From: Chloroflexota bacterium | Lineage (GTDB): Bacteria; Chloroflexota; Anaerolineae; J102 | Assembly: GCA_024276255.1 (NCBI GenBank) | Contig: JAJRXO010000329.1 | Coordinates: 1 to 13,987 of the forward strand | Reading direction: 5' to 3' | Length of the DNA: 13,987 bases | The notes under the pieces: generated by a model | The model's input: the letters and a program-made list of their open reading frames with translations, nothing else | Database searches by the model: none | What the model was told of the DNA's origin: nothing | Shown: positions 1 to 6,571 of the stretch, piece by piece | How the letters are laid out: the number at the start of each line of letters is the position of its first letter | How positions within the stretch are numbered: the first letter of the stretch is position 1 | Translations under genes and position numbers: made by a program

Positions 1-8
1 CCCGGCAA

Positions 9-125
9 CCAATGAATGAATTCATTGGCTACCACAGAAAACGTGTTGAAACACGTTGGCAGGTTCGCGATGGCAACCTGCTTCAGCAGGTTTCTTATAG
101 CAGCCGATGATTTCAACCATCGGCT
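9..125. repeat. Cluster of four TGAA/TTCA-apex hairpins (A-D)
   Basis: Four perfect or near-perfect palindromes follow one another. A: 9-28, 8-bp arms CCAATGAA/TTCATTGG around TGAA. B: 40-57, 7-bp arms AACGTGT/ACACGTT around TGAA. C: 75-92, 7-bp arms AACCTGC/GCAGGTT around TTCA. D: 102-125, 8-bp arms AGCCGATG/CATCGGCT, one mismatch, one more pair, then TTCA at the exact centre. The stems share no sequence, yet each is self-complementary and the apex is the same tetranucleotide in either orientation. This looks like a family of short interspersed palindromes rather than a CRISPR, since nothing is repeated in primary sequence. Confidence 0.8.
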
Positions 126-244
126 ATTTACGAAGCAGTCGCCATGAGCACTAGCTCACCACATAACGACGAAAATAGGACGCAGATGCACACAGCCTGT
201 GGACACAGATTTTGAATATGGATGGGGCCGAGGTGTTGCAGGCC

Positions 245-371
245 GCCCGGCGCTGAACCGCCGGGCTAGCAAACGGCGCCGGCTGAACCCGGCTTGCTCA
301 TTGCTGCTGTAGCTGCTAAGCCCTCTTCCAGGGGGCGCTGTCGTGTAGCCGGGCGGCTTTCAGCCCCCGGC
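245..371. repeat. Second cluster of TGAA/TTTCA-apex hairpins (E-H), GC-rich stems
   Basis: E: 245-266, GCCCGGC/GCCGGGC plus one inner G-C pair, with TGAA at the exact centre (254-257). F: 278-293, GCCGG/CCGGC with TGAA centred at 284-287, and an outer AGCAA/TTGCT pairing at 268-272 and 294-298. G: 320-336, GCCCTC/GGGGGC (one G-T pair) with loop TTCCA, a degenerate member. H: 348-371, a 9-bp stem with one bulged C (GCCGGG then GGC) closed by the loop TTTCA. They match the logic of units A-D, but with GC-rich stems. Confidence 0.7.
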
Positions 372-666
372 GGACGCCGGAACCAATCCCTGTGCTATTT
401 TCGAAACAGTATGCGGGTGTTGCTCCTGTAGGATTCTGGCACCCGGCAGGGGCGAGTCGTAGAGCTGGGGTTATTTCGGTACGGATATCCCTGTAACAGG
501 GGGCTGTACACGCAGACGCACGAAAGTAACGCATTCTGGCACGAATTTAGAGTACAAACGTGGAAGTTCGTGCATAGATTCGCTCGTAGCCATGCATTAT
601 GCTATAGGCAACACTGAAAGTAATTTCAGCTTTGCAACTCACCCAAATCTCACTCAATTCTTTGTC

Positions 667-673
667 GAGGAGG
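667..673 (+). promoter_or_regulatory. Shine-Dalgarno site that sets the flp start
   Basis: GAGGAGG lies 6 nt upstream of the ATG at 680. The in-frame ATG at 632 has no such site and would add 16 residues of no pilin character, so 680 is chosen as the start. Confidence 0.85.
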
Positions 674-679
674 CAAAAA

Positions 680-880
680 ATGTTACAGCAATTGTTTACG
701 ACCCTGGAGTTTTATCTGAACACCTTTGTGGATGATGAGAAAGGCGCCGAACTGGCCGAGTATGGTCTGGTGCTGGCCCTGGTGGCCGTGGCCGCTATTG
801 TAGCCCTGGGCGTCCTGGGCGGCGGCATCAGCGATACGCTGACCAGCGTGGGCAACACCATCTCCGGTGCGGGCGATTAA
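680..880 (+). CDS. flp: Flp/Fap family type IVb prepilin
   Basis: This 66-residue protein is the major pilin subunit, exported and polymerised into the Tad pilus outside the cell. It has a 22-residue leader ending in Lys-Gly, then the Flp cleavage site G|AELAEY with Glu at +5 and Tyr at +6 of the mature chain. A hydrophobic helix (GLVLALVAVAAIVALGVLGG) and a short Ser/Thr/Gly tail follow. The mature pilin would be 44 residues, within the usual very small Flp size. Glu+5 and Tyr+6 are the known Flp signature. Processing is expected from the prepilin peptidase at 4914-5594. It stands first in the locus, 150 bp ahead of tadE, and is followed by a strong stem-loop that may raise its share of transcript. 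No second flp copy is seen in the window. Confidence 0.93.
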   Translation: MLQQLFTTLEFYLNTFVDDEKGAELAEYGLVLALVAVAAIVALGVLGGGISDTLTSVGNTISGAGD

Positions 881-929
881 TCTCGCATTCGCCATCTACT
901 TCACCCCGCATAAACTCAAAACGATATAG

Positions 930-966
930 AGCGAGTAGGGGTCATATCAATCAGCCCCTACTCGCT
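930..966 (+). promoter_or_regulatory. Strong stem-loop between flp and tadE
   Basis: A perfect 12-bp inverted repeat: AGCGAGTAGGGG at 930-941 and CCCCTACTCGCT at 955-966, with a 13-nt loop. It starts 49 nt after the flp stop. The sequence after it (TATACGTCG) is not a T-tract, so it is not a canonical intrinsic terminator. A hairpin here could protect the 3' end of a processed flp message or attenuate read-through into tadE. The fold is seen; the role is inferred. Confidence 0.75.
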
Positions 967-1030
967 TATACGTCGTTCATCGACAGATGGTGCGGGGCGT
1001 GAGTGTCGGTGCGATGAGGGAGGATTTCTT

Positions 1031-1414
1031 ATGAGGAGCAGATTGTTACGCAGTCAAAAGGGCAGCAGCCTGATTGAATTCGCTATTATTCTCCCCATCC
1101 TGATGCTCGTCACGCTTGCCGTCATTGATTTAGGTAGAGCATATGCGACAGACCTGTTTTTAATGAGTAGCGCCAGGGAAGGGGCGTACTATCTCATGCA
1201 GAACCCGCAAGACACCGCCGGCGCCATCCAACAGACGACCGACGCCCTCGAAGATTACGGCATACCGGTTGAAGATGTCACCGTTACAGCCACGCCCGCT
1301 GGTTCCGGCGATATGGTGACTGTTTCCGTCTCTTACGATTTTCCGCTCTTGTTTGGTTTCCTTCCCTTTTCCACTGTCCCCCTTGACATCACGGTGAGTA
1401 TGCCTGCTATCTGA
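1031..1414 (+). CDS. tadE: TadE-like pseudopilin
   Basis: A 127-residue protein with a TadE-like N-terminus. After a basic 10-residue leader comes G11 followed by SSLIEF, i.e. a prepilin-type site with Glu at +5 and Phe at +6, then a hydrophobic helix to about residue 35 (AIILPILMLVTLAVIDLGRAY) and the family's 'SSAREGAYY' segment. The remaining ~80 residues form a small extracytoplasmic beta-rich domain. TadE and TadF are pseudopilins cleaved by the same peptidase as Flp and needed for pilus assembly. AGGGAGG at 1017-1023 lies 7 nt before the ATG. The last 17 nt of coding sequence before the C-terminal Ile and stop (1392-1408) also form one arm of a long inverted repeat with the downstream terminator. 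Confidence 0.88.
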   Translation: MRSRLLRSQKGSSLIEFAIILPILMLVTLAVIDLGRAYATDLFLMSSAREGAYYLMQNPQDTAGAIQQTTDALEDYGIPVEDVTVTATPAGSGDMVTVSVSYDFPLLFGFLPFSTVPLDITVSMPAI

Positions 1415-1520
1415 GCAACGAACAACATGAGACGAGCGAGCGAACAGCTTGGTGAGAAGTAGATGTAAAAGAGTGCGAATCACACAGGTAACGAGCGTAT
1501 AGCAGCAGGCATACTCACCG
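1392..1520 (+). promoter_or_regulatory. 17-bp perfect inverted repeat: candidate antiterminator
   Basis: CGGTGAGTATGCCTGCT at 1392-1408, inside the end of tadE, is the exact reverse complement of AGCAGGCATACTCACCG at 1504-1520, with 95 nt between. The right arm is almost entirely the left arm of the terminator at 1506-1548. Pairing of the two copies would therefore prevent that terminator from folding. This is the architecture of an attenuator. The pairing is seen; the regulatory role is inference. Confidence 0.6.
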
Positions 1521-1548
1521 GATGAACCCCGGTGGATGCCTGATTTTT
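1506..1548 (+). terminator. Rho-independent terminator between tadE and tadG
   Basis: The stem is CAGGCAT (1506-1512) with ATGCCTG (1536-1542), an internal loop, then CACCGG (1516-1521) with CCGGTG (1529-1534), closed by the loop ATGAACC. It is followed by A and TTTTT (1544-1548), then further AT-rich sequence. The apex contains TGAA, like the upstream palindrome family. It would end a short flp-tadE transcript, with partial read-through into tadG and the assembly genes. Confidence 0.75.
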
Positions 1549-1610
1549 ATTTATACTCTCTCTGATATCTACCGGCAAGATTATTTTCTATATCGTCGGA
1601 GGAATTCTGT

Positions 1611-2894
1611 ATGATGCGCACACAAACATCCGAACTAAAATCCCAAGAACGCGGCTCAATCCTGGTCTACTTCGCCCTGCTATTGGTGGTCATATTGGGC
1701 TTTGGGGCCATTGCTCTGGATGGCAGCAACGCATTTGTAGTCCAACGCCGCATGCAGAACGCGGCCGATGCGGCTGCGTTGGCCGGCGCCCGTCTGCTGG
1801 CTATCGGCAGCAGCTACAACGAGATCGACTACGCAGTCAATGAACTGGCCACCAGCAACGGCGCTGATCAGGTGAGCTGGGAGTTTGCCGAGGATGGCAA
1901 TGCCGTCAAAGTGACCACTGAGTCGACATTTGAGACGGCCTTTGCCCGGCTTTTCGGAATAGAGACGATGACGGCGCGGGCCTCAGCCGAAGCGGCATTT
2001 GGGCCAGTCCAGGAGGCTTCAAACCTGCTCCCCATGACAGCCGCCTGTACCGCATTCGTGTACGGTGAGACATATCGTTTATGGCAGAAGGAGCCCAGCG
2101 AAGGTGGTTCATGCAGTGATGAAGGTGATTCGGACCACCATGACGATGGCGATTCAGGGCATGACGACGATGGTGATTCCGGTCATCACGACGGTGATTC
2201 GGGCCACGACGACGATGGCGATTCCGGCCATGGCGATGATGGTGGCTGTTGTCATGATGGTGACTCGGGTCATGGCGACGATGGTGATTCGGGCCACCAC
2301 GGCGGTGATTCGGGCCATGACGATGGCGACTCAGGCCATCACGGCGGCGATTCGGGTCACGACGACGGTGATTCGGGCCATGACGACGATGGCGATTCAG
2401 GCCATGACGACGATGGCGATTCGGGCCATCACGACGGTGATGACTCGGAGCATGACGACGAGGACGAAGGCGGTTCGTGCCAGGAAGATGACATGGAAGC
2501 TCCCGGTAACTTTGGTTGGCTGGACTGGAATGGTGGTTCGCCCAGCACCCCTGAACTGGCCGACAACATCCTGCACCCCGAAAACAGCGGCTCCTGGAGC
2601 ATTGGCGACCTCATTCCCAGCGCTCCGGGCGTAAGGGCAAGTAGCCAGATCATTGCGGCACTCAACACCTGGATGGGCAAGAACGTGACCATCCCTCTGT
2701 ATGATGAAGTTACCGGCAGTGGGAATAACGCCCGTTATCGTGTCTGCGGCTTCGGCGAATTCGTCTTGACAGATTTCAATTTTCATGGTAGTGACAAATA
2801 CATCGAAGGCTATTTCGTCCGCACCGTTATTCCCGACGGAGAGATCGGTGGCGACAATGATTACGGCGTCTCCGCCATTCGTCTCAGTCACTAA
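1611..2894 (+). CDS. tadG: TadG-related pilus protein with His/Asp repeat insert
   Basis: A 427-residue protein. The N-terminus is the TadG-type segment: G15 followed by SILVYFALLLVVILGFGAIA, then 'LDGSNAFVVQRRMQNAADAAALAGA', typical of the TadE/TadG families. Residues 61-165 form a conserved globular part. Residues about 172-290 are a low-complexity array of GDSGH units. Residues about 297-427 resume an ordered domain (APGNFGWLDW..., ending in a beta-rich segment). No von Willebrand factor A domain is visible, unlike proteobacterial TadG. The protein is likely anchored by its N-terminal helix and exposed outside, perhaps as a minor pseudopilin. GGAGG at 1598-1602 is 8 nt before the ATG at 1611; the next codon is also ATG, so a start at 1614 is possible. 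The stop overlaps the cpaB ribosome-binding site. A long second + frame and - frames through the repeat are compositional shadows. Confidence 0.82.
   Translation: MMRTQTSELKSQERGSILVYFALLLVVILGFGAIALDGSNAFVVQRRMQNAADAAALAGARLLAIGSSYNEIDYAVNELATSNGADQVSWEFAEDGNAVKVTTESTFETAFARLFGIETMTARASAEAAFGPVQEASNLLPMTAACTAFVYGETYRLWQKEPSEGGSCSDEGDSDHHDDGDSGHDDDGDSGHHDGDSGHDDDGDSGHGDDGGCCHDGDSGHGDDGDSGHHGGDSGHDDGDSGHHGGDSGHDDGDSGHDDDGDSGHDDDGDSGHHDGDDSEHDDEDEGGSCQEDDMEAPGNFGWLDWNGGSPSTPELADNILHPENSGSWSIGDLIPSAPGVRASSQIIAALNTWMGKNVTIPLYDEVTGSGNNARYRVCGFGEFVLTDFNFHGSDKYIEGYFVRTVIPDGEIGGDNDYGVSAIRLSH
2124..2459 (+). repeat. Tandem GDSGH repeat inside tadG
   Basis: About 15 units of 6-8 codons (mostly 21 or 24 bp), each starting Gly-Asp-Ser-Gly-His and followed by two or three of Asp, His or Gly. 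Twelve pentapeptides are exactly GDSGH; the first (GDSDH), the sixth (GGCCH) and the last (GDDSEH) are degenerate. Units differ mostly at synonymous third positions (GGT/GGC, GAT/GAC, CAT/CAC, TCG/TCA/TCC), so the protein sequence rather than the DNA seems conserved. The array is bracketed by two copies of Glu-Gly-Gly-Ser-Cys. The His and Asp density suggests binding of divalent metal ions. Confidence 0.9.
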
Positions 2895-2909
2895 AGGAGA
2901 ACATGTACC

Positions 2910-3706
2910 ATGAAATCCAGTGGTTTTATTTGGTGGATCGGCGCAGTAATCCTGGCAGCCCTGGCCGGATTGGTGACGTATCAAACACTGACCACGGCTG
3001 CTCCGGTGGACGAGCAGTCCGACATCGTCAGCCAATTCGTGGTTGTGGCTGCCAGTGATATTCCCTTTCGCCGCACCATTACCCAAAACGAGATCGAACT
3101 CAAGAAATTCCCGTGGATGCTATTCCCAGTGGGGCGGCCACCAACATGGATCAGGTTGTGGGCAAGATGCCCACATCGCCTATTCTGGCCGGTGAGCCCA
3201 TCATGATCCCCAAGCTGGTCACACCCGATATCGTTACCCGTCAGCTGGCACTTTCTGTGCCTAAAGACAAGGTGGTGATGGCCATTCCCATGGATTCAGT
3301 GCTGCTTAGCAATCGTCTGCTGCGGCCGGGTGATCGCGTCGACATCATCGGCACTTTTCAGGCTGAAATGGACGCGGTCGGTGGCACCGGTAGCCAGGAC
3401 GAGAGTATTGTCACCCTGCAAAATGTAGAGATCCAGGCCATAATCATCTACGAAGAAGTGCGTTCTCAGAAATCAACAGCTCCTCCCAAGGAAGAAAGCG
3501 GCACCTTCCGCACTGATAAGGCCAGTGAGCAATCCATCATCATTGCAATCGACCTGCAAGATGCGTTAGTATTAAGGCATATCCTGGATACTGGTGGTCG
3601 TTTGGATATGGTTTTGCGAGCGCCGGATGACCAGGGCTTCGCACAAACGATCCCCGTTGATCAGAAATACCTGATAGATCGCTATCAAATACTGGTCTCA
3701 CCATAA
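2910..3706 (+). pseudogene. cpaB: cpaB/rcpC pilus assembly gene broken by a one-base frameshift
   Basis: CpaB/RcpC is a membrane-anchored extracytoplasmic protein of the Tad export complex. Frame 1 (2910-3110) encodes an N-terminal membrane helix (IWWIGAVILAALAGLVTY) and the start of the SAF-like domain (FVVVAASDIPFRR...ELKKF). The family sequence then continues without loss in another frame from 3113 (VDAIPSGAATNMDQVVGKM...) to the stop at 3706. That part includes the RcpC/CpaB domain (PMDSVLLSNRLLRPGDRVDIIGTF). The join fits one missing C in the C-run at 3110-3112 (TTCCCG where TTCCCCG would restore Phe-Pro-Val-Asp). Restored, the protein would be about 265 residues, normal for CpaB. Unrepaired, frame 1 ends at 3206 with 98 residues. 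A short homopolymer makes a sequencing error plausible. True inactivation or frameshifting at CCCG are alternatives; no canonical slippery heptamer is seen. Confidence 0.85.
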
Positions 3707-3718
3707 GGATGTGCAGGT

Positions 3719-4909
3719 ATGGCTGAAAGCACTTCTCGCATCATTCGTCTGGCTGTTGTAACCTCCAGCTATGACACCGTGGATGCTGTGCGTCGGGTGG
3801 CCAAAAAGGAGGGTTGGCGTGTTATCGCCAAGGTCAGCCGTCATTACGAATTGGCGACGCTGGCACAGCAGCGCGCGGACGTGGCCATCATTGATCTGGC
3901 CAATCTCGATGCCCTGACTCTGATTGAAGAAGCAGCAAAGGCGCTTCCCGAGATGCCGATTGTGGTATTGGCCTCGCCGGAGCGTTTCGGCGAATTGCAG
4001 CGCGCCATCCTGGTCGGGGCACGGGGTTTCGTGCGCTTTCCTGTGGTAGCATCCGAATTCGTGACCATGATCAATAACATCCTGACCGAACAGGAGCAAG
4101 AGGAAGCACCTGCCTCCCAACATACCCTGTGCGTGGCTGTCGCCGGTCTGAAAGGCGGTGTGGGCAAGAGTACGATCGCCACCAATCTGGCCATCGCCTT
4201 CCACAAACGCAGTCATGCTGATGTGATCCTGGTGGAAGCCCACAACAATCTCAGCGATCTGGCCTTGATGCTCAATTTGCAGCCGCGCCATACACTTAGC
4301 GAACTGGCTAACAGCCGCACCATTGATACCCGTGTAGTGAAGGCCATGGTGCAAAAGCATGAAAGCGGCATTTACGTGCTTTCGAATACGCTGAAGGCAG
4401 AAGAAATGGCTGAGCTAGATCAGAACACCTGGAATCAGGTGCTGCTGCACGTCAACGAAATGGCTCCCATCGTCGTGATCGATACGGCCCCCACGCCCGA
4501 TCTTGTGCTTTCGGAAGTGCTGTTTCAGTCGGACAAGAGTCTCATTATCTCCACGCCATCCGTGCCCAGCCTGCGTCGTGCTATTGATTTATATGATACG
4601 ATCAGCGAGGACGAATCCATCCAGGTCGAACCTTACATGGTGATCAACCAGCTGGGGATGCCTGGCGGCATCGCCGAGAAGCATCTCAAGAATCGGCTGG
4701 GCAAGGAGATATTCTGCATGCTGCCCTATGATCCGGCGTTGGCAACGCTGGCCATGAATAGTGGTGTGCCTTTTGTACTCAGCCAGCCGCGCTCACGCCT
4801 GAGTCGCGGCATTTTTGAGATGGCCGATCGGCTGTTGCCACAGAATGAGCATGAAAAGGTTACGTCTTCATCCCGGAAACGCACGTTCTCCCTTCCCTGG
4901 CGCTCATGA
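3719..4909 (+). CDS. cpaE: CpaE/TadZ pilus-localising ParA/MinD-like ATPase
   Basis: A 396-residue protein with two parts. Residues 1-125 resemble a response-regulator receiver fold, with Asp59 at the end of a central strand (ADVAIIDL), but lack the N-terminal acidic pair and the usual Lys (RFPV instead of KP), so it is probably a pseudo-receiver. Residues 137-375 are a MinD/ParA-type ATPase with deviant Walker A KGGVGKST (K145, K150) and a Walker B-like strand IVVIDTAP (D255). The switch I position, normally Asp-x-Asp, reads Glu173-Ala-His175. CpaE/TadZ proteins place the Tad machine in the cell. The start follows the cpaB stop by 12 nt with AAGGA at 3705-3709. The end is 4 nt before the peptidase start. 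Confidence 0.9.
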   Translation: MAESTSRIIRLAVVTSSYDTVDAVRRVAKKEGWRVIAKVSRHYELATLAQQRADVAIIDLANLDALTLIEEAAKALPEMPIVVLASPERFGELQRAILVGARGFVRFPVVASEFVTMINNILTEQEQEEAPASQHTLCVAVAGLKGGVGKSTIATNLAIAFHKRSHADVILVEAHNNLSDLALMLNLQPRHTLSELANSRTIDTRVVKAMVQKHESGIYVLSNTLKAEEMAELDQNTWNQVLLHVNEMAPIVVIDTAPTPDLVLSEVLFQSDKSLIISTPSVPSLRRAIDLYDTISEDESIQVEPYMVINQLGMPGGIAEKHLKNRLGKEIFCMLPYDPALATLAMNSGVPFVLSQPRSRLSRGIFEMADRLLPQNEHEKVTSSSRKRTFSLPWRS

Positions 4910-4913
4910 TCTC

Positions 4914-5594
4914 ATGTCATCCCTCATCCTGATCCTTCCTCTCGCCCTTCTCCTGGCCCCCATGCTACATGTGCTGGCAGTGGTTGCGCCATCTGCCGGA
5001 GACATGTCCACCTTGCAGCAGCAATGGCAGATGCTGCACGGGGACGGCGATCATGCCGGCAGTCGTGTACGTCTTTCATTTCGTCTGCTGGCACTCGCCC
5101 TGGCAAGCGGGGTGGTGTTGTGGCAGGCGACCAATCTGGGACAGGGTGCTGCCCAGCGAGTCACCCTGGCCTTTCTGGGCCTGTATCTTCTGCTTATTGC
5201 CGTCATCGACCTCGATCATCATCTTGTTCTCAATCGTATGCTGCTTGCCACCGTGCCCCTCCTGCTGGCGTTGAGCCTGCTGGGCTTCCTGCCGGCCCTG
5301 CCATCGGCTCTGGCCGCCAGTGTGGTCGGCCTGTTGCTCTTTGGCCTGCTGGCACTGATCGGCCGTGGGGCCATGGGCATGGGCGATGTCAAGCTGGCTG
5401 CCTGGATCGGCTTTGTCACCGGCTTTCCGCAGGTATTTGTGGCCCTCCTGCTGGGTATTGTGGCCGGTGGCGTGGGAGCAGGCATTATGTTGCTCAGCAG
5501 ACGCATTCATCGCCAGCAATCCATTGCCTATGCACCCTATCTGGCACTGGGCGCATGGCTCGTTCTCATTCAGTCTGCCCATCTGCCCGGCTAA
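4914..5594 (+). CDS. tadV: Prepilin peptidase, A24 family (TadV/CpaA type)
   Basis: A 226-residue polytopic membrane aspartic protease that removes the leader of Flp and probably of the TadE/TadG pseudopilins. Both catalytic motifs of the A24 family are present: IAVIDLDHHLVLN (D99/D101) and GMGDVKLAAWIGF (D158). The late 'YAPYLALGAW' segment (207-215) is also typical. There is no CxxC methylase domain; the N-terminal ~60 residues are one hydrophobic helix plus a loop. The ATG at 4914 is preferred. It sits 4 nt after the cpaE stop, which suggests translational coupling since no clear Shine-Dalgarno is seen. The longer frame from 4815 overlaps cpaE and adds a non-conserved basic stretch. The stop overlaps the strong TAAGGAGGT site of tadB. 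Confidence 0.87.
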   Translation: MSSLILILPLALLLAPMLHVLAVVAPSAGDMSTLQQQWQMLHGDGDHAGSRVRLSFRLLALALASGVVLWQATNLGQGAAQRVTLAFLGLYLLLIAVIDLDHHLVLNRMLLATVPLLLALSLLGFLPALPSALAASVVGLLLFGLLALIGRGAMGMGDVKLAAWIGFVTGFPQVFVALLLGIVAGGVGAGIMLLSRRIHRQQSIAYAPYLALGAWLVLIQSAHLPG

Positions 5595-5603
5595 GGAGGT
5601 ATC

Positions 5604-6554
5604 ATGTCTGACTTAAATCCGCTCTTCGTTATCTCCGTACTGGTTTCGCTCACCGTCTTCTTTATGCTGGTGGGCATCTACAAGTGGCTGACCTGGACGC
5701 GCGAAATTGATGAGCGTTTTGAATTATCCGTGCAAACGCGCTTTCTCGATGACTGGGGCGGCACCTCCACCTCGCGAGAAGACCTGCACCGGCAGTTGGT
5801 GCAATCGTCCCTGTTCAATAATATGCGGCAGGATTTGCAACGCGCTGATCTCAAGCTCACCGTATATGAATATCTGGCCATCCGCATGGGCATTATCGTG
5901 CTCATGCTGGTGGTCGGCTTGTTGGTCAGCTCCAATCTCGTAGGAGGCGTCCTGCTGGCCTTGGTCGGCTTCATTGTTCCCTCTATCTGGGTACGGAATC
6001 GCCGCGAGAATCGCCGCAAGATGTTTGATTCCCAGCTGACCGACGTCCTCAACCTGCTGGTAAGCTCGCTGCATGCCGGATACGGCTTGCAGCAGGCCCT
6101 GAGCATCATCGTCAAGGAGATGCCGGATCCGGCGGCGGCTGAATTTGGCCGCGTGCTCAGAGAGAGCCAATTGGGCTATAGCCTGGGAGACGCCCTCGAC
6201 CATCTGGTGGAAAGGATTCAAAGCGACGACCTGGCCTTGATCGTCACCGCCATCCACATTCAGTCCGAAGTGGGCGGAAGTCTGGCTGAGGTCATTCAGA
6301 GCATCAGCGAAACCATCCTTGAACGCATTCGCATCAACGGCGAGATCCGCACCCTCACCGCAGAACAACGTATGTCGGGCACGATTCTTACGGCTCTGCC
6401 ATTCATTCTGGGTACTGTGTTCATGCTCATCAACCCTGAATACATGATGGGCATGTTTCAGCCCGGCTGGCCACTCCTTATCCCTATTATAGCCACGCTG
6501 ATGACAATAACCGGCTATTTGATCATGCGTCAGATGCTCAAACTGGACTTTTAA
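5604..6554 (+). CDS. tadB: TadB, Tad pilus inner-membrane platform protein
   Basis: A 316-residue integral membrane protein of the type II secretion GspF family. Predicted membrane spans lie at about residues 8-26, 94-109, 111-130, 259-277 and 289-308. The cytoplasmic GspF domain covers about 145-255, with the pattern 'FDSQLTDVLNLLVSSLHAGYG' and 'SEVGGSLAEVIQSISETI' seen in TadB proteins. TadB and TadC form the platform that couples the CpaF ATPase to pilin extraction from the membrane. The start is fixed by GGAGG (5595-5599) 4 nt upstream. It is followed at 17 nt by tadC. Confidence 0.92.
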   Translation: MSDLNPLFVISVLVSLTVFFMLVGIYKWLTWTREIDERFELSVQTRFLDDWGGTSTSREDLHRQLVQSSLFNNMRQDLQRADLKLTVYEYLAIRMGIIVLMLVVGLLVSSNLVGGVLLALVGFIVPSIWVRNRRENRRKMFDSQLTDVLNLLVSSLHAGYGLQQALSIIVKEMPDPAAAEFGRVLRESQLGYSLGDALDHLVERIQSDDLALIVTAIHIQSEVGGSLAEVIQSISETILERIRINGEIRTLTAEQRMSGTILTALPFILGTVFMLINPEYMMGMFQPGWPLLIPIIATLMTITGYLIMRQMLKLDF

Positions 6555-6571
6555 TCCGGAGGTAAAAGCAC

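Larger units (their letters stand above)
1..679. other. Non-coding region upstream of the pilin gene, rich in palindromes
   Basis: I see no credible gene here. The only longer open frame (316-534, - strand) runs through the palindromes, has no recognisable domain and looks spurious. The left part (1-371) holds eight short hairpins, listed separately. Further right are smaller inverted repeats: CCCTG/CAGGG around a 3-nt loop at 489-501, and CTGAAA/TTTCAG around GTAA at 614-629 in the presumed flp leader. A 10-bp direct repeat, ATTCTGGCAC, occurs at 433-442 and 533-542. The flp promoter should lie around 540-640. The AT-rich stretch at 598-606 could hold a -10 box, but I cannot pair it with a convincing -35. 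Confidence 0.75.

Noticed and set aside
9..125. CRISPR array
   Set aside because: The palindromes share only the apex; there is no conserved repeat sequence, no regular spacer length and no cas gene.
316..534. 72-residue frame on the - strand upstream of flp
   Set aside because: It runs through the palindromes, has no domain character and no ribosome site was apparent.
433..542. 10-bp direct repeat ATTCTGGCAC spaced by exactly 100 bp
   Set aside because: Too short to stand out in this window and without any further extension; possible chance match.
598..606. Promoter -10 box for flp
   Set aside because: TATGCT/GCTATA is plausible, but no -35 of good match lies at 16-18 bp, so I cannot support a specific promoter.
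1427..1462. Short leader peptide (11 codons, MRRASEQLGEK) in the loop of the tadE-tadG inverted repeat
   Set aside because: No Shine-Dalgarno precedes the ATG and the codons show no telling bias; chance occurrence is likely.
2065..2634. 189-residue open frame (+) and long - strand frames over the tadG repeat
   Set aside because: They arise from the GAC/GGT/CAT-rich repeat read in other frames, show Met/Thr/Ile low complexity only, and overlap the well-supported tadG.
4815..4913. N-terminal extension of the prepilin peptidase
   Set aside because: It overlaps the end of cpaE, is basic and unlike the family; the ATG at 4914 begins directly with a hydrophobic helix.
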